Assembly: GCA_022577435.1 (NCBI GenBank)
Contig: JAKOON010000003.1
Span: 5,887,001-5,951,000, forward strand
DNA length: 64,000 nt
DNA from: Embiotoca jacksoni
Taxonomy: Eukaryota; Chordata; Actinopteri; Embiotocidae
Direction: 5' to 3'
Every line of letters begins with the position of its first letter. Position 1 is the stretch's first letter. A program made the position numbers and the translations under genes. Below are positions 1 through 11,486 of the stretch, one piece after another. A model generated the notes under the pieces. It was not told where the DNA came from, did not search any database, and saw only the letters and a list, made by a program, of their open reading frames with translations.

Positions 1-32
1 ATTATTAAATCCCTGTTTCTTACCTTCTCCAG

Positions 33-3000
33 TTGAGGGTCCACAAACAGAGACAGAAGGACCTGTCGGGCATGTCCAAGGGTTTGGAAGAAGGGATGGA
101 GGTCGCCCAGCACCTGCACTGTTGGCAGAATTTACTGACAGCTCACAGTTTGGAGCTGGCAGAGCTTATCAACAACCTGGATGAAGAGACAGCTGCAGAC
201 ATTCGCAAGGTACCACTCTAACAGTGTGCATCAGGCACTTTCATGAGAAAAGTATCCACACACAAATCTAGAATTGGGCTTGACGGTTTTTGGTTAATCA
301 GCTGATCGTCTACCTGATCTTTAGGTGACCATGCATGTGATCCAGGGTGCCATAGCAGATGTCAAAGCCATCCAGCCCTCTGCAGCCCAGGCTGTGCTCA
401 CACTCTTGCCTCCAGGGGCGCAGCGCTTCCTGCTGCAGGTGGAGCCAGAAGCAGCACTGGGACAGGCCTCGGGACAAGGATCGAGCACTCTCCTGCAGGG
501 CCAGGAGAAGCTGCACCAGGAAGGCAAGGCGGCCTTACGCACCCTCAGCTGCACCAGGGAGGCTCTGCAGGAAGCCATTGAGAAGGAGCTGCAAGAGCAG
601 AGGGAGCTCCGGGCGCACTGCAGAGATTTCTTCAGGTCAGTGATATAATAACACTGTAGTTATCATCATCCTGGATTTATGTTAGTCAGAAAATGTAGGT
701 CAAAAGTTCTCCCAGCACAGCCTGTAAAGTCTCATGGTGGCATTTAGGTGTGTTTATCTGTCTCTCCTTTCCCCCATCCTGTCTCAGGAGTCTGTGTTCG
801 TCCCAGCTGACTCTGTCTGACGATGACAGGCTGAGGATGAAACTGGAGTTTCAGAAGTCTCTGTCTGTGATAGACCGCTGTCTGGTGCTGCCCCACGCTG
901 TCTCCAGAACCAAACTCCACACCGCGCTGTCAGCTTGGAGAAAGGAGAGCGAGAAACAGATGGTGAACACATAATCACACATTACGGAATTCACTTTATA
1001 GGCTCATAAAGAGCCGATGTGGAGCTTTACATACTTTTTTCTCAAGTGGCTGCTTTTAGTATTAAAAAGAAGACAGGGGTTAAACAAAACTCTGTCCTGC
1101 CTTCATAAATATACTGAAATTAAATTAGCCATGACTCAATTTCAACTGCATTTTTATTTCTCCTTTTGATAGACATTAGCCAAATCACTTTATTAAGATT
1201 ATTTAGCTTCTTTGTTCTGTAATTGTTAAATTGTGCACAATGTTCTGAATTAGATTTCTTTTGGAGACATTGGTCAAACCACTCATCATTTCATGAGGTC
1301 ACTTAAAATGTATGTGGGAACAAGTAGAACACCAATTTTCAAAACCCACTGTCATTTATACATTTTTACTATAAATTGAATAATTAGTGTTCAATAAAAC
1401 CAGTTGATAACATTTGTTCTTTGGTTCTTTCATACAAGTTTTTCCCTCAAGAAGAAATCCCTATACCCATTCTCTTTACTCTTCTGTTAACTTTGATAGA
1501 AAACCTTTTTTTTTTTAATCCTCTAATCATACATTTCTGAATGTAATTCAAAGCATTAAATTACAGCAGGAGATTATGGTACTTTTAATGTTTCCTCAAA
1601 TAAGTAAGAAATGGAGAACGGTGACCGCCAGTACAAACCACACTGCCATCAGCCTCAATTGTGTGGCTGCTGAATGAGTGCACATTGTTATTCAGAAATA
1701 ATAAAAGGCTCCACAGAGTGGTTTCCTTTCTAATAACATCATAACAGTGTGCTTGGAATCCCTTCCCAACCACCGTGTGGATTCTGTGGTTCTTTGCAGA
1801 CAAATGTACAATCCAAGAGGAAAACCAGTGAGACCAGACAGAAAACAGACACATCTGACCTGCAGCTTTTCCAGAAAAGACTTGAGGAAAAGATTCAACT
1901 ATTTGAGAGGGAGAAGGAGCTGGAGAGTGGTGTGATGAACAAGGTAAAGTTAAGTTTTTATTGATTTCTTTCCAGTTACCTTTAAAATCAACAATTTATA
2001 AGTGCATTAACTTTTATTTTGTGAGTAAGTATTCCGAGTTAGATCAGTCTCTGAGTTACACAGTTTTGTTACAACTGGCATGTGAACATTTGCAGCTTTT
2101 TTACTGACCTGAAATTTGAGCAAAGAACGCAGATCAAAGTTCATGTCAAATTTATTAGGAACAGAAAAGAATCTCCGGGAGCCAAATCCGGTGAGTAGGG
2201 GTGAAGGTGAATCAGGACGGTGTTCCTCTTTGAATAACTGAATTCTCTGACCAATTGCGCAGCAGTTTGGGTCAAATGCACCAAATGTTTTCCTTCAAGA
2301 GTCTCAGAATGTTTCAGTAGAGCTCGGCGCTGACAGTCTTGTCTCAGTGAGACAAATTCACGGCGCGCAACCCTGCTAATGTCAAAGAAAACCCACCTGG
2401 TTGTATTCCTGTCCTGGGGAGCCTCCTTCAGTCTTGGACAGCAATGTTCTGCCCCTCTAAAACACAAATGTCATTCAAAACACCTCTTTGGGCTAATTAC
2501 TTCCTCGCCGAAGACTTTCTGAAGCATTTCAAGGTATCTCTGTTGCCGATTTACCAAGTTTGACACAAACGTTGATGTGCATTCTGCTCAGGTCCATGGA
2601 GGCATCGCAATTGCACACATAAACATGTGTAACTCAGCTGCTGGTGTTGATCGAGCGACGTAACTTGGAATACTTATTCATTAAGGTTGTAGCTTTCCAA
2701 TTCTCCGTGCATGTCACAGTGCGCTCCATTTGCAACATGAGCCGTCTCTGAACCTTTTGATACTCCCTTGTATTTTTTTACATCATATTAAACACAATAA
2801 GCTCATAGAGTCGTACGAACCATAATCCTTGAAATAAATGATAATCCATGCTCACGTGTAATATCAAGATTATACGAGGCGGCTTTTGAGTTCATACAAG
2901 AGAACTGAAACTCATCCTTTCTAATCTTGGCAGGTGTTGGAGGAGATGCAGAGGGAGAGAGAGGATGATTTGCACTCTCAGGCAGATGTCCTTGCGATGC

Positions 3001-5104
3001 AGATGGCGACGATCCACTACCAGAAGGCTGAGAGGCGAACCAAAGTTTTGGAGACCTCCACAGCGATGCTCACCCTGCACAGCCTGCTCATTCAACAGCT
3101 CAGAGAGAGAAAAACCTTGGAGAGAGAAGACGTGGCTCAGAGTATACAGAGCCACTGCTCAGTAGGTGGTGTTTGACTCGTGGTTAACTCAGGTGCTCAT
3201 ACGCTGTGATGCATATAATGATCTTTACATTAAAGTGTCATTCTGAGATTTTAATTATAAACTTTTGCATTTATGTTCCCTTCTCCCTGAACTCGGTGAG
3301 AAAGTCCAGAGTACTTTTATTAGAAGGTTGATTTGACTCTCTCAGGGCCTGGAGGAAGCAGAGCAGCAACTTCAGAAGGAGAGGACAGAGCTGGACAGCC
3401 TGTGGGTGTCTCGGCCCAGAGTAGAGTCACGAAAAACACACCATGAGGACTCTGATGAGGGAGAGGAGGACTGGGAGGAAGAAAATATTTTTGAGCTGCA
3501 CCCGGATTGTAGGATGACGTCCATCCTGCAGGAGGCACTTTACAAGTGTGAGCAGGTCGTCACACTGATGGCTGAGAGGTGAGCTGTCACGTCCGTGTTA
3601 TCTCGGGAGTGTAATGAGGAATGTTTTGGGTTGACACAGATCATTACATTTTACCGTGAGGAAACTCTGTTTTCTTCAGGTCTCAAGCACTGACTGCCAA
3701 CAATCAAGCTATGGAAGATTTAAAAGAACAAACGCAGCTCAAGAGACTTTATGCAAACTGTGACCAGGTCTGACTTTATTCAGGAGGGTTTTAGGGCGAA
3801 TATCTGTAATACAAACAATAAAAACATCACTTCTGTCCCAGATAATGCAAAAAAAAATCTGTCCATAAGGTTTATCTGCGCTGCTCTTCATTTCAGGATC
3901 TGGAGTTTGCTTCTCAGCTGGTGAAACAGAGTCAAGTGTCTGCTGAGGTTCTCCTGGAGGCGCTGCGTCTGCTCCTTCCAACTCTTCCTGAAAGTGAACT
4001 TCTCTCCATCACTGACGCCCTCTGTCCCAAACAGCGCCCTGTGTCAGCGTCTGCAGAGCAGGAACACTCGGGGTAAGAACCAGCTTCAGGCCTAGATTGT
4101 CATTTTCATGCAGTGTCTGGTCATATCAGGTGAGTGTGTTTGACTTTATAGGGTCACCCCTATAAAGTCAAACACACTCACCTGGATTCACATCCAATTT
4201 TCTTCTCTAAATTAATAAGATGTGTTAGTCATTCACCTTGTTTTTTTTTAATTTTATTTTATTTTATCCAAATCAAAAAAAAAAAATTAACTCATCAGTT
4301 TACATTCTGCATGTAACTTATTACTCTATATATATTACTCTAGTGGAATAACAATGAATATATATATTGAGTTTGTGTATAAAGCTCTTATCTTATTCTT
4401 TCCTTGGAAAGAGAAAAGAGAATTTCTGCACAGAAATAGGTTCACTTGGGACAATTAAACTGTCGACCTTCGGTTTGACTAATGACTGTTGGTTTACTCT
4501 GATCTACATGCCAAGGCACAGCCCTCACAGTCCCACACTTTGCACCCCATTACCTGTGGTAATGATAGGAGACCTTTTGTTTCATACTCTAAAAGTCCTG
4601 GACGGATTTTATTGTATGTCAGGAAACTTCAGTAAGTAGGTTTTTGAACTGCTGCCACACAATATGACTTTTACTGAAAACAATGCAGATTGTTTATCCC
4701 TGAGTGATTACTTAATTTAATTCAATTCGTCATCATCATACAAAATCTGACTCTTCACATTTGCATTTGGTCACCAATTACAGTGCATAAGCTGACTCGT
4801 GATTTTCTCATGCACTAGTCTCTCCGTTTGTGTTATTTTCTTTTGGCCCTGTTTTAACGACAAAAGTAATAAATAGAACAACTTGAATATAGTGAAACCT
4901 CTTCGACAGTTCTGGGGTTTAAGAAAGTAGTATTTTAAGTGAAGTCATTGAATAAGTGACAGCCATGGTGCAGAGATGGAGAAACGGGGATTTAGACTGA
5001 AGGGTTGCCGGCAATGAAAAACATCCAAGGCTAAAGTGACCTTAAGAAAGCCACCTAAACTCCTAACTGTTCCACGGGTAGCTACAGCTGCCCACTGATC
5101 ACTG

Positions 5105-5176
<72 letters not shown>

Positions 5177-6154
5177 CTGCTCATGGATGAGTTAAAGTTA
5201 GAGGTCCTGTTCCTGCGTGTTTCCATAGCAGCTGCCTCAAACACAGCCTTCTCCAAGCAGTGTCTTAAATTTGAAGAACAAATAGTGTTTGAACTTGAAC
5301 TCTCCCCTGAGCCAAGATGTAGACATGAATGATTTTGCTCATCATTTAATTTCCCTCTCTCCCAGACACACTGAACACTCACGTCTGGCCCCTGCAGAGT
5401 TTGGATTACTTTTCTGATGAATAATGTCTCATGCATGAGGTCGCTTTGAATCTGAGCTGTTTGGCCAAAAGACAAGATAATGAAAATGCTCAGTTTGGAG
5501 CAAAATGCCAAACATGTGTTTTTCTTTTTCTTTTGTTTCTGCTTTTTGTTTGCACAATAGTGTTTATCTATTCTTAACAGCAGTTTTAAATCTTATTCAA
5601 GAAAATTTAAGTGAATGGGAGAGTTTCATGTGTATGTGGTGAAAAGGAAGTGTAGACTGTTTACGAATCAATTTTAATTTACTGGGCTGTTGTTCCTTTG
5701 AGATTCTCGATCATATTACTTTATTTAAAGTCAGTGGAAACACAATGAAATTCAGCACATGTATCATGTGAATAGTTGAACTGAGGGACAAAATAAATGA
5801 TCACAGAATGCTGAAGAGGAGATAGAATTGGCCTTTTACCTTCCTCCACTGAGGCGGCCATGTTTGTGAAAATGCTACATGTGTGCCAAGTGATTGTTGT
5901 TGCTCCTGATTTTAACTGAATTTGTCATAAATTGGCAAACAAACAGAAATGGGTGATATTTTCTTTATATTTACACTAAACATTAGAACCATAGTTAAAA
6001 AGCATAACCTTAATACGCTCATCTTTCTTTGTCACTGAACTCACAGACAATGTAGTTCAGGGGTGGCCAACCAGTCAGAGACACATTTTTTACTGTGTTA
6101 CCGCAAAGAGCCACATCATACACATGGGCACACATGAACATCACCCCATCCCTT

Positions 6155-6252
<98 letters not shown>

Positions 6253-9186
6253 CTCTGCTCAGCCAGATTTATTGTAAATGTCACACACCAACATGATAAT
6301 GACAGAAATTGACTCCTACAGTACTAAGACCACAGGCCAGTCATTTTCAACAATGAACATTGTGTGCACTGTCTCGCACACACACAACCAAGTCCACAAA
6401 CAAAAATATAATAATTTACAATAGCGTTTTTCTTTTACTATGCATGTTGCTTAGTGGGACTTCTGGCATTCCTTGCCTTGAACAATCTTCTTCAAATCTG
6501 GCTTGTATTCCGTTGTTGCCACTCGAAGCAATTCTTCCACATGGGTGTCAGTCAGAACAGATCGATGCTTTGATTTCAGGTGTTTCAGGGTAGAAAACAC
6601 AGACTCGTTCACAGATCCGATCATGGCCGGCGCTCCATCCATGGCTATTGCAGTTAGTTTCGGTGTGGGCAGATTTGCTTTCGCAAATGCAGCCATCATT
6701 GTTTCTTTCTTCATATTTTCGTTTTGCTGTGCATTTTTTTCCTGCCATTTTGAGAGTGAACTGGACACAAATTGTTTACTCAGATGATCTTGCCCCTACT
6801 GGGAAACTTTGCGGTATTTTCATCTCACGCACATGCGTGTTTGACGAAAATACCGTATTGAACTCAAGCGAAGCGAACACGCACATTAAAAACAACACAA
6901 ACACGACCTCCAAGAGACTTACAACTGAATGTACTATTCTGTATATCCCAATTTTTTTGGAGGGGTAATCCTGTCCTACCTCTCTGTCTAAAGTATTTGC
7001 AAAATCAATAAAAAGATTTTAAAAGAAAAAAACAAAACACAAACTTCAATATGAACGTAAGAGCCGCATGAAACCAGGCAAAGAGCCGCGGGTTGGCCAG
7101 GCCTGATGTAGTTGTTATTTCTTCATTTCTGTGGTCTCAGAATGACCCATCCTGAAGGTGTCACTCGTACCTTCTCCGTCTGTCCAACGCTGATGTTTTC
7201 CTTCCTGCTCCTGGACGTCCGTGGCATCTGCCTCTGTAGTACGAGTTTGATCGTTCACTATCCGAAATCTGTGTGTCTAAAAGTGTGCTTGGAAGTTCTG
7301 TCTAGTATCTGCTCTGTATGTAGCTAATGACACATCACTACTGCCTGATACTCTCAATGCAGTCACGTGTCACCTGTTGTCACCCGGTTGATGAGCAGTT
7401 TGCTTTTTCTGCCTCTGTGCCAGCTGTGTCCGTCCGTCTGTCCGTCCAGCCCAGCCCATTCTCGTGAATGCAATTTCTCAAGAACGTCTTGAGGGAATTT
7501 CTTCAAATGTGGCACAAGTGTTCACTTTGACTCAAGGATAAACTGATTCGATTTTGGAGATCAAAGGTCAATGTGACCTCACAAAAACTGTTTGTGGCCA
7601 TAACTCAAGGATTCATGCTCTAATTATGACAATATTTTACACAAATGTCCGAGAGGATAAAATAATGAAGTGGTGACATTTTATATCCAAATGATCCAAA
7701 ATCAACTTCACAGTGTGACATCATAATGTTCTGCAAAAAACACTTTTCTGGGTGTTATTAAACACATAACTCGGGAACAGAAGGAAAGACTGATATTTAA
7801 TTGGTGACTAATTTTGGGTATCTACCTTGAAACCGCAGTGATCGTACGGATCTTCTGTGCTGTCGGGTTGAAGATGTGTGTAAAGCATCTGAGTTTTAGG
7901 ATTCGTAACTTCTTTGCAGAAACATCCATTTCTTGATTACATTGTCTACTGTAAATCATGTTTATTGGTCAAGCATGTGATCACCTACAAGGATTCCTCC
8001 ACAGTCTTCACTACATATATGACATGAGTCTAAACAGACATGGATGTAAGCTGCAGCCTGACTGGTAGGTGGAGGCATACAACCGCGAGGTGGTAATGCT
8101 AGTTTGCATTTTGCTTTTGTGACCACTGTGATCCTTTGACTTTTGAAATTGTCACACAGGTTAGACAGAAGTATTCTCTCAAAGAAATTTTGTCTCGTGG
8201 GATTTGCAGCTTGAATTATCTGGACCCTTGAATTAGTTCAACCAACCTGACTGTACTCTCTGAAGAAAGATAAGATGTTTAATATCTTCTAGTCTGCCTC
8301 TAAACTGCTGAGTTATTACAGCTTGTCAATAGCTAGGCATCCCCCGACATTTTTTTAATCAAAGCCAATCATTGTCTGCAGAGATTGTATTTCAGTTAAC
8401 TTAACATGTTGATGACTTGTTGACCAGGTGTGTCGGAGAGTTGAATCGAGTTCTTCCTGTCAAACTGAGGGAAGACGTGGTGCAGAAAAATATGCTAAAT
8501 ATGCCGAGCTGCACTGCGGACAGAGAGAGGTGAGTTCAACACATTTCTGTGTTTTTCTACCCGCTGCAATATAAAGACTTGATGTCATATTAGCTCCAAG
8601 ACTAATTTGCAGTTAAGTAGTCAAACACATCATTGACAAATCCTAAATTGAAGTGAAATGTGCCTTTCATCAGAGGAGTTTCATGGCTTGGCGGCAGTGA
8701 CCACACGCATGAGGTAAGCACTTTAACACTCCAGTGCTGCTAACAAAGGCTCCTTTGTCCTCCAAATCTCCCAGGCTCCAGGAAAAGAGGCAAAGTCTGG
8801 TGGAAAAACTGCTCTCCAGATCCCGTCTGCTGCTTCCAAGAGATGCTGCACCGCTGCTGGTTGAGGAAAAAGCAAAGGAGGACAGTTTCACCAAAGCACA
8901 ACGGCCTATTTATAAAGCAGCCGTGCCTGTTAAACAGCAGCCGAGCGGCGGTGGTGAAGAAAGAGTCACGGACACGGTGAAGGAAGCATTACAAGGCACA
9001 GGCGAGGAATACATGACCCCCACCTCGGCCTGCAGCCCACCGGGCAGCTCTGCTATTGGAGAACGGCTCTTTGTGTTTCGGGATCCACCTGAATCGTGTG
9101 ACAGTGTGACTGTCCCGAAAAGAAAAAGGAAAAGGAATTTCCTCAATCTGAAGAAATGTTCCGTGGCGCCAACAAACCTGCCCTGA
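33..9186 (+). CDS. evc2: EvC ciliary complex subunit 2 (limbin), 3' half of gene, partial at 5' end
   Basis: Partial gene; the start lies left of the window. Exons read by GT-AG signals with phase carried through: 33-209, 325-635, 788-962, 1800-1943, 2934-3161, 3346-3578, 3680-3767, 3897-4072, 8428-8529, 8775-9186 (stop TGA 9184-9186), giving about 681 residues. The protein is mostly charged, glutamine- and leucine-rich coiled coil. It ends in a conserved tail with GERLFVFRDP followed by a basic KRKRNFLNLKK stretch, which matches my recollection of the C-terminal end of vertebrate EVC2 (GEKLFIFRNP, KKKNFLNAKK). The DRCLVLP and ALSAW segments in the third exon also match EVC2. Known role of the family: EVC2 pairs with EVC at the base of the primary cilium, where its C-terminal tail anchors it and the complex transmits Smoothened signalling. 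The N-terminal signal and membrane segment are outside the window. Gene order with cytl1 and msx1 supports EVC2 over EVC. The 4.3-kb intron 4073-8427 carries most of the repeats. Individual exon edges could be off by a few bases. Confidence 0.93.
2141..2760 (-). mobile_element. Degenerate mariner-family transposase fragment in evc2 intron
   Basis: On the minus strand an open stretch (2467 to 2141) ends with HPYSPDLAPGDSFLF, which closely resembles the HPPYSPDLAPSD motif around the last catalytic aspartate of mariner transposases. Further upstream on the same strand (about 2590-2480) a second stretch resembles the N-terminal helix-turn-helix of mariner transposases (VKLGKSATE, then FGEEVISPKRCFE). 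At least one frameshift separates the parts, and the central region with the first catalytic residues seems missing or scrambled. I could not find paired terminal repeats or a TA duplication, so the edges are approximate. It is a dead fossil copy lying antisense within the intron between the exons ending at 1943 and starting at 2934. Confidence 0.75.
4127..4184. repeat. Perfect 27-bp inverted repeat (palindrome) with 4-nt spacer
   Basis: Positions 4127-4153 are the exact reverse complement of 4158-4184, separated only by TCAC (4154-4157). The arms carry GTGAGTGTGTTTGAC and the mirror sequence. It lies 54 bp inside the large evc2 intron, after the donor at 4073. Such a long mismatch-free hairpin usually marks a recent event, for example template switching during replication. 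It could fold in the pre-mRNA, but nothing shows a function. Confidence 0.95.
5106..5174. repeat. (TG)n microsatellite
   Basis: Uninterrupted TG dinucleotides over 69 bp in the large evc2 intron. The apparent minus-strand frame through it (5511-4945) is a product of the repeat and not a gene. Confidence 0.98.
6058..7105 (-). mobile_element. hAT-superfamily DNA transposon copy with 8-bp target duplication and transposase remnant
   Basis: The left end is CAGGGGTGGCCAACC (6058-6072). The right end is GGTTGGCCAGGCCTG (7091-7105), an inverted copy with two mismatches. The identical octamer ATGTAGTT flanks both sides (6050-6057 and 7106-7113), the target-duplication length expected for hAT elements. 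Inside, on the minus strand (6768-6451), is a transposase C-terminal-like fragment with the motif AIAMDGAPAMIG and then THVEELLRVATTEYKPDL, resembling hAT-derived proteins of the GTF2IRD2/FAM200/ZBED type. At 1,048 bp the copy is far shorter than an autonomous hAT and lacks the N-terminal zinc finger and most of the catalytic domain, so it is an internally deleted, non-autonomous copy. It sits in the large evc2 intron. Confidence 0.9.
6158..6249. repeat. (CA)n microsatellite inside the hAT copy
   Basis: Uninterrupted CA dinucleotides over 92 bp, starting about 100 bp from the left terminal repeat of the hAT element. Open frames reading poly-Thr-His here are artefacts. Confidence 0.98.
7425..8095. 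repeat. Dispersed teleost repeat, unclassified
   Basis: The block opens with a CCGTCTGTCCGTCC run. It continues with CATTCTCGTGAATGCAATTT, GGGAATTTCTTCAAAT, TCAAAGGTCAATGTGACCTC and CATCATAATGTTCTGCAAAA. I recognise this order of phrases as a repeat very common in percomorph genomes. No coding capacity or terminal repeats were found. The right limit is uncertain: similarity is clear to about 7790, and the GGTGGAGGCATACAACCGCG phrase near 8070-8090 is probably part of it. It lies in the last third of the large evc2 intron. Confidence 0.6.
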
Positions 9187-10040
9187 AATGCATAAACATT
9201 GTCTTTTGCCAGTTTTGTTTTTATGATTGTATTTTATAATGATAATACTAAAATAGTAGTTTTGCTATGTTGCAAAAATTGCGAGTTTTCAGTACTTTTT
9301 CAAAGTAAATATAGCGTCTGGCTTTGTTTTTTTAAGTAAAGGCAGCTGAATTAACGTGTTACCTGAGATTTCTTCTTCTTCTCAGGGGTCATAAATGAGT
9401 GATTCATTCACAGATTATTTCTGTCTATAAGTGGCATCTGCCTAAAGCCACAGCCTCCGACCTTCTTGAAACAATACTCATCACCAACCGATTCATCGGG
9501 AAAAGAACAGAACAAAGTAAACACAACTAGTCACGTAATACAAAATAATTGATGCTCTACAGTGAGATACACAAGTAGCCTATAACAAGTGTCCAAATGT
9601 GTGGTTTTTTTTTTAAAAATAAAACATGATAGGTAAACCTCATGACGCCAAATGAAGCCCCCCCCCCCCCCTCCCAAAAAAAAAAAAAAAGAAAAAATGT
9701 GCCTGTCTTGTTTTGACATTAGTTGATTTATAGCTGACATTACTATATTGTGTTGACAAGCTGCAAAATTAGGTGGGACAAAACGTTTGGCTGTTGTCAG
9801 CAGGATGAGATCAATCATCGCTGGTATTTGGAGCTCGCGACTGATTTGCTCTCCAAGACACAGCAGACCCCAAATGTTTTCCTGTACTCCCACGTCATCC
9901 TCCGAGTTTTTTTTTTATTTTTTTTATTTTTTTTTTTTTTAAACCGCTCCATCCTTTAAAATGCAGCCGATCCTCCTCGGTGCGACTTGAGAGGCTGTTG
10001 AAGCAGCTGGACGTGGTCGCGAGCAGCGCCGTGATCCGAC
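9187..10040. other. evc2 3' UTR/flank and cytl1 5' flank
   Basis: Between the evc2 stop and the cytl1 start there are only 854 bp, with no further coding sequence. It contains AT-rich evc2 3' UTR sequence, an AATAAA-type signal near 9613, a C-run and A-run at about 9658-9690 and a long T-rich tract at 9908-9940. Frames called across the homopolymers are not genes. The human locus has STK32B in this position; no kinase-like exon is present here. Confidence 0.7.
9955..9960 (+). promoter_or_regulatory. Possible TATA-like element of cytl1
   Basis: TTTAAA lies 81 bp before the cytl1 ATG, after a T-rich tract and just before a GC-richer stretch that would be the 5' UTR. Position and sequence suit a weak TATA element; no transcript data support it. 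Confidence 0.35.
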
Positions 10041-11170
10041 ATGAGGCTCAGACTCGCGACGCTCGTGTGCTTCTTCGGCGTTGTGTGGCTGTCGGACTGC
10101 GCGCCTCCGACCTGCTACTCCAGAGCGCTCGGCCTGAGCAAGGAAGTCATGACACTGTTGGATAAAATACACACTTACCACCGCACGGTAACAAACTCCA
10201 CCTTTATATCGTCGTCACGTTTTGAATGTTAGACTGGTACGTAATCTATGTTTTGTAATGGTCATTATTGTTACAGAAAACGTGTGCTGAAGTTCTACCT
10301 ACGATCTTCCTTGATGTGCATGTAAGTTTCCACCGAGGATGCATATAATGTGGGAAACAGGGATGCTGAGAGGGCGTTTGGGTAATACCTTAGAAACAGA
10401 TTGGGGATATAGACACTGTCTCTCACTGTAACATTTTCCGTTGATACAGGGTTAAAGTAAGTAGAATAAAAAAAAGTAAAGATTTATAGACCAGATCAAT
10501 CGATCCCAGTTAGATAGGAGCTGTATCTTGCATGTGAACCTATTTTAGTGGAGAATTAATCAAATGAATGCAAAGTTAATTTTTCCTGTGAGAAAATATT
10601 ATCTGATGGACATTAAAGGTGTTTTCTTTGTATGAGGAGGATTTTAACATTTTTAAAATGAGAATATGAGACACATAACAGTATAATCAATGTGTTGACC
10701 TTTACCTGACCTACAAATGGTTGCGGTTTGTCAGTTGTCACTTTAAAACAAAAACTCTGACAAGAAAGTGAAAATATGTCACCGGAAGATGAGTTTAAGA
10801 GGTACTGATGATCATTGTTTAATTTTTCTAGAACTCGTGCATCACCACCAAGCTCCGTGACTTTCTCTACGTGGTGTTGAATCACCCCGACCAGTACTGC
10901 AGAGAGCGGCCCAGAATAGGGCTGCTGAAGCGTAAAATCCAAAACCTGTACACCATCATCACTAGAATTTGTTACCGGGTGAGAGCCCCTCTGCAGCGTT
11001 GTTGACCTTGTGATTCATGTTTTGGAGTTGGAGCGGCGTGACCACATGTCTTTGTGTTTCGTTGGCAGGACTTGGTGTTTTTCACAGATGACTGCGAGGC
11101 TATTGATACTGGACTCAGCAGCCCTCACTGGGCAGAGGACAGGCTTCAGCTACTGCAAGAGGAGAGATGA
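10041..11170 (+). CDS. cytl1: Cytokine-like protein 1, secreted
   Basis: Four exons, all phase 0: 10041-10187, 10277-10321, 10832-10978 and 11069-11170 (stop TGA 11168-11170), together 146 residues (human CYTL1 has 136). Residues 1-21 form a signal peptide with a hydrophobic core (ATLVCFFGVVWL), with cleavage probably near DCA-PPT. The mature part starts with PPTCYSRALGLSKE and carries IFLDVHNSCI, KLRDF, KIQNLYTIITRIC and RDLVFFTDDCEA. These match the conserved CYTL1 blocks, including six cysteines after the signal peptide that presumably form disulfides. Family knowledge: a small secreted helical protein expressed in cartilage and CD34+ cells, with reported roles in chondrogenesis; its receptor is unsettled. 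It follows evc2 in the same orientation, and msx1 lies 8 kb beyond on the opposite strand, as in human. The start is the only ATG that gives a signal peptide. Splice sites are all canonical. Confidence 0.95.
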
Positions 11171-11480
11171 GTGACACACAGAGCCGACGGCAGACCAACA
11201 CTGGGGCTGTTGCATTCATTAAAAAAAAAAAAAAAACATAGTAGCAGTATGTAGAGCATGTACAATAAGCACCACAGCCTGCAGTGTATCACATGCACAT
11301 GAGCACATCATATTGCTTTGGCATGCGGGACACAGTGCTGTTTCATGTCGTACCGAGTTGGCTGCGGGTTCGCTCCAGACTCATGTTAGTGGACATGTGT
11401 GGTTAAATTCCAGCAAGCAGCGCAGAACTTTCCACAGGAAATTTGCTGAATGCCAACCATGCCGATGAAAACCTTGAAAT

Positions 11481-11486
11481 AATAAA
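11481..11486 (+). terminator. Likely polyadenylation signal of cytl1
   Basis: AATAAA 311 bp after the cytl1 stop, the first canonical hexamer downstream. The A-tract at 11220-11236 precedes it and is more likely an internal A-run. Confidence 0.5.

Noticed and set aside
4945..5511. 188-codon minus-strand frame in evc2 intron
   Set aside because: Runs through the TG microsatellite and has no family features.
8674..8713. Micro-exon as a regular evc2 coding exon
   Set aside because: It ends in phase 0, while the last exon needs two carried bases; joining 8529 directly to 8775 keeps the frame into the conserved C-terminal tail.
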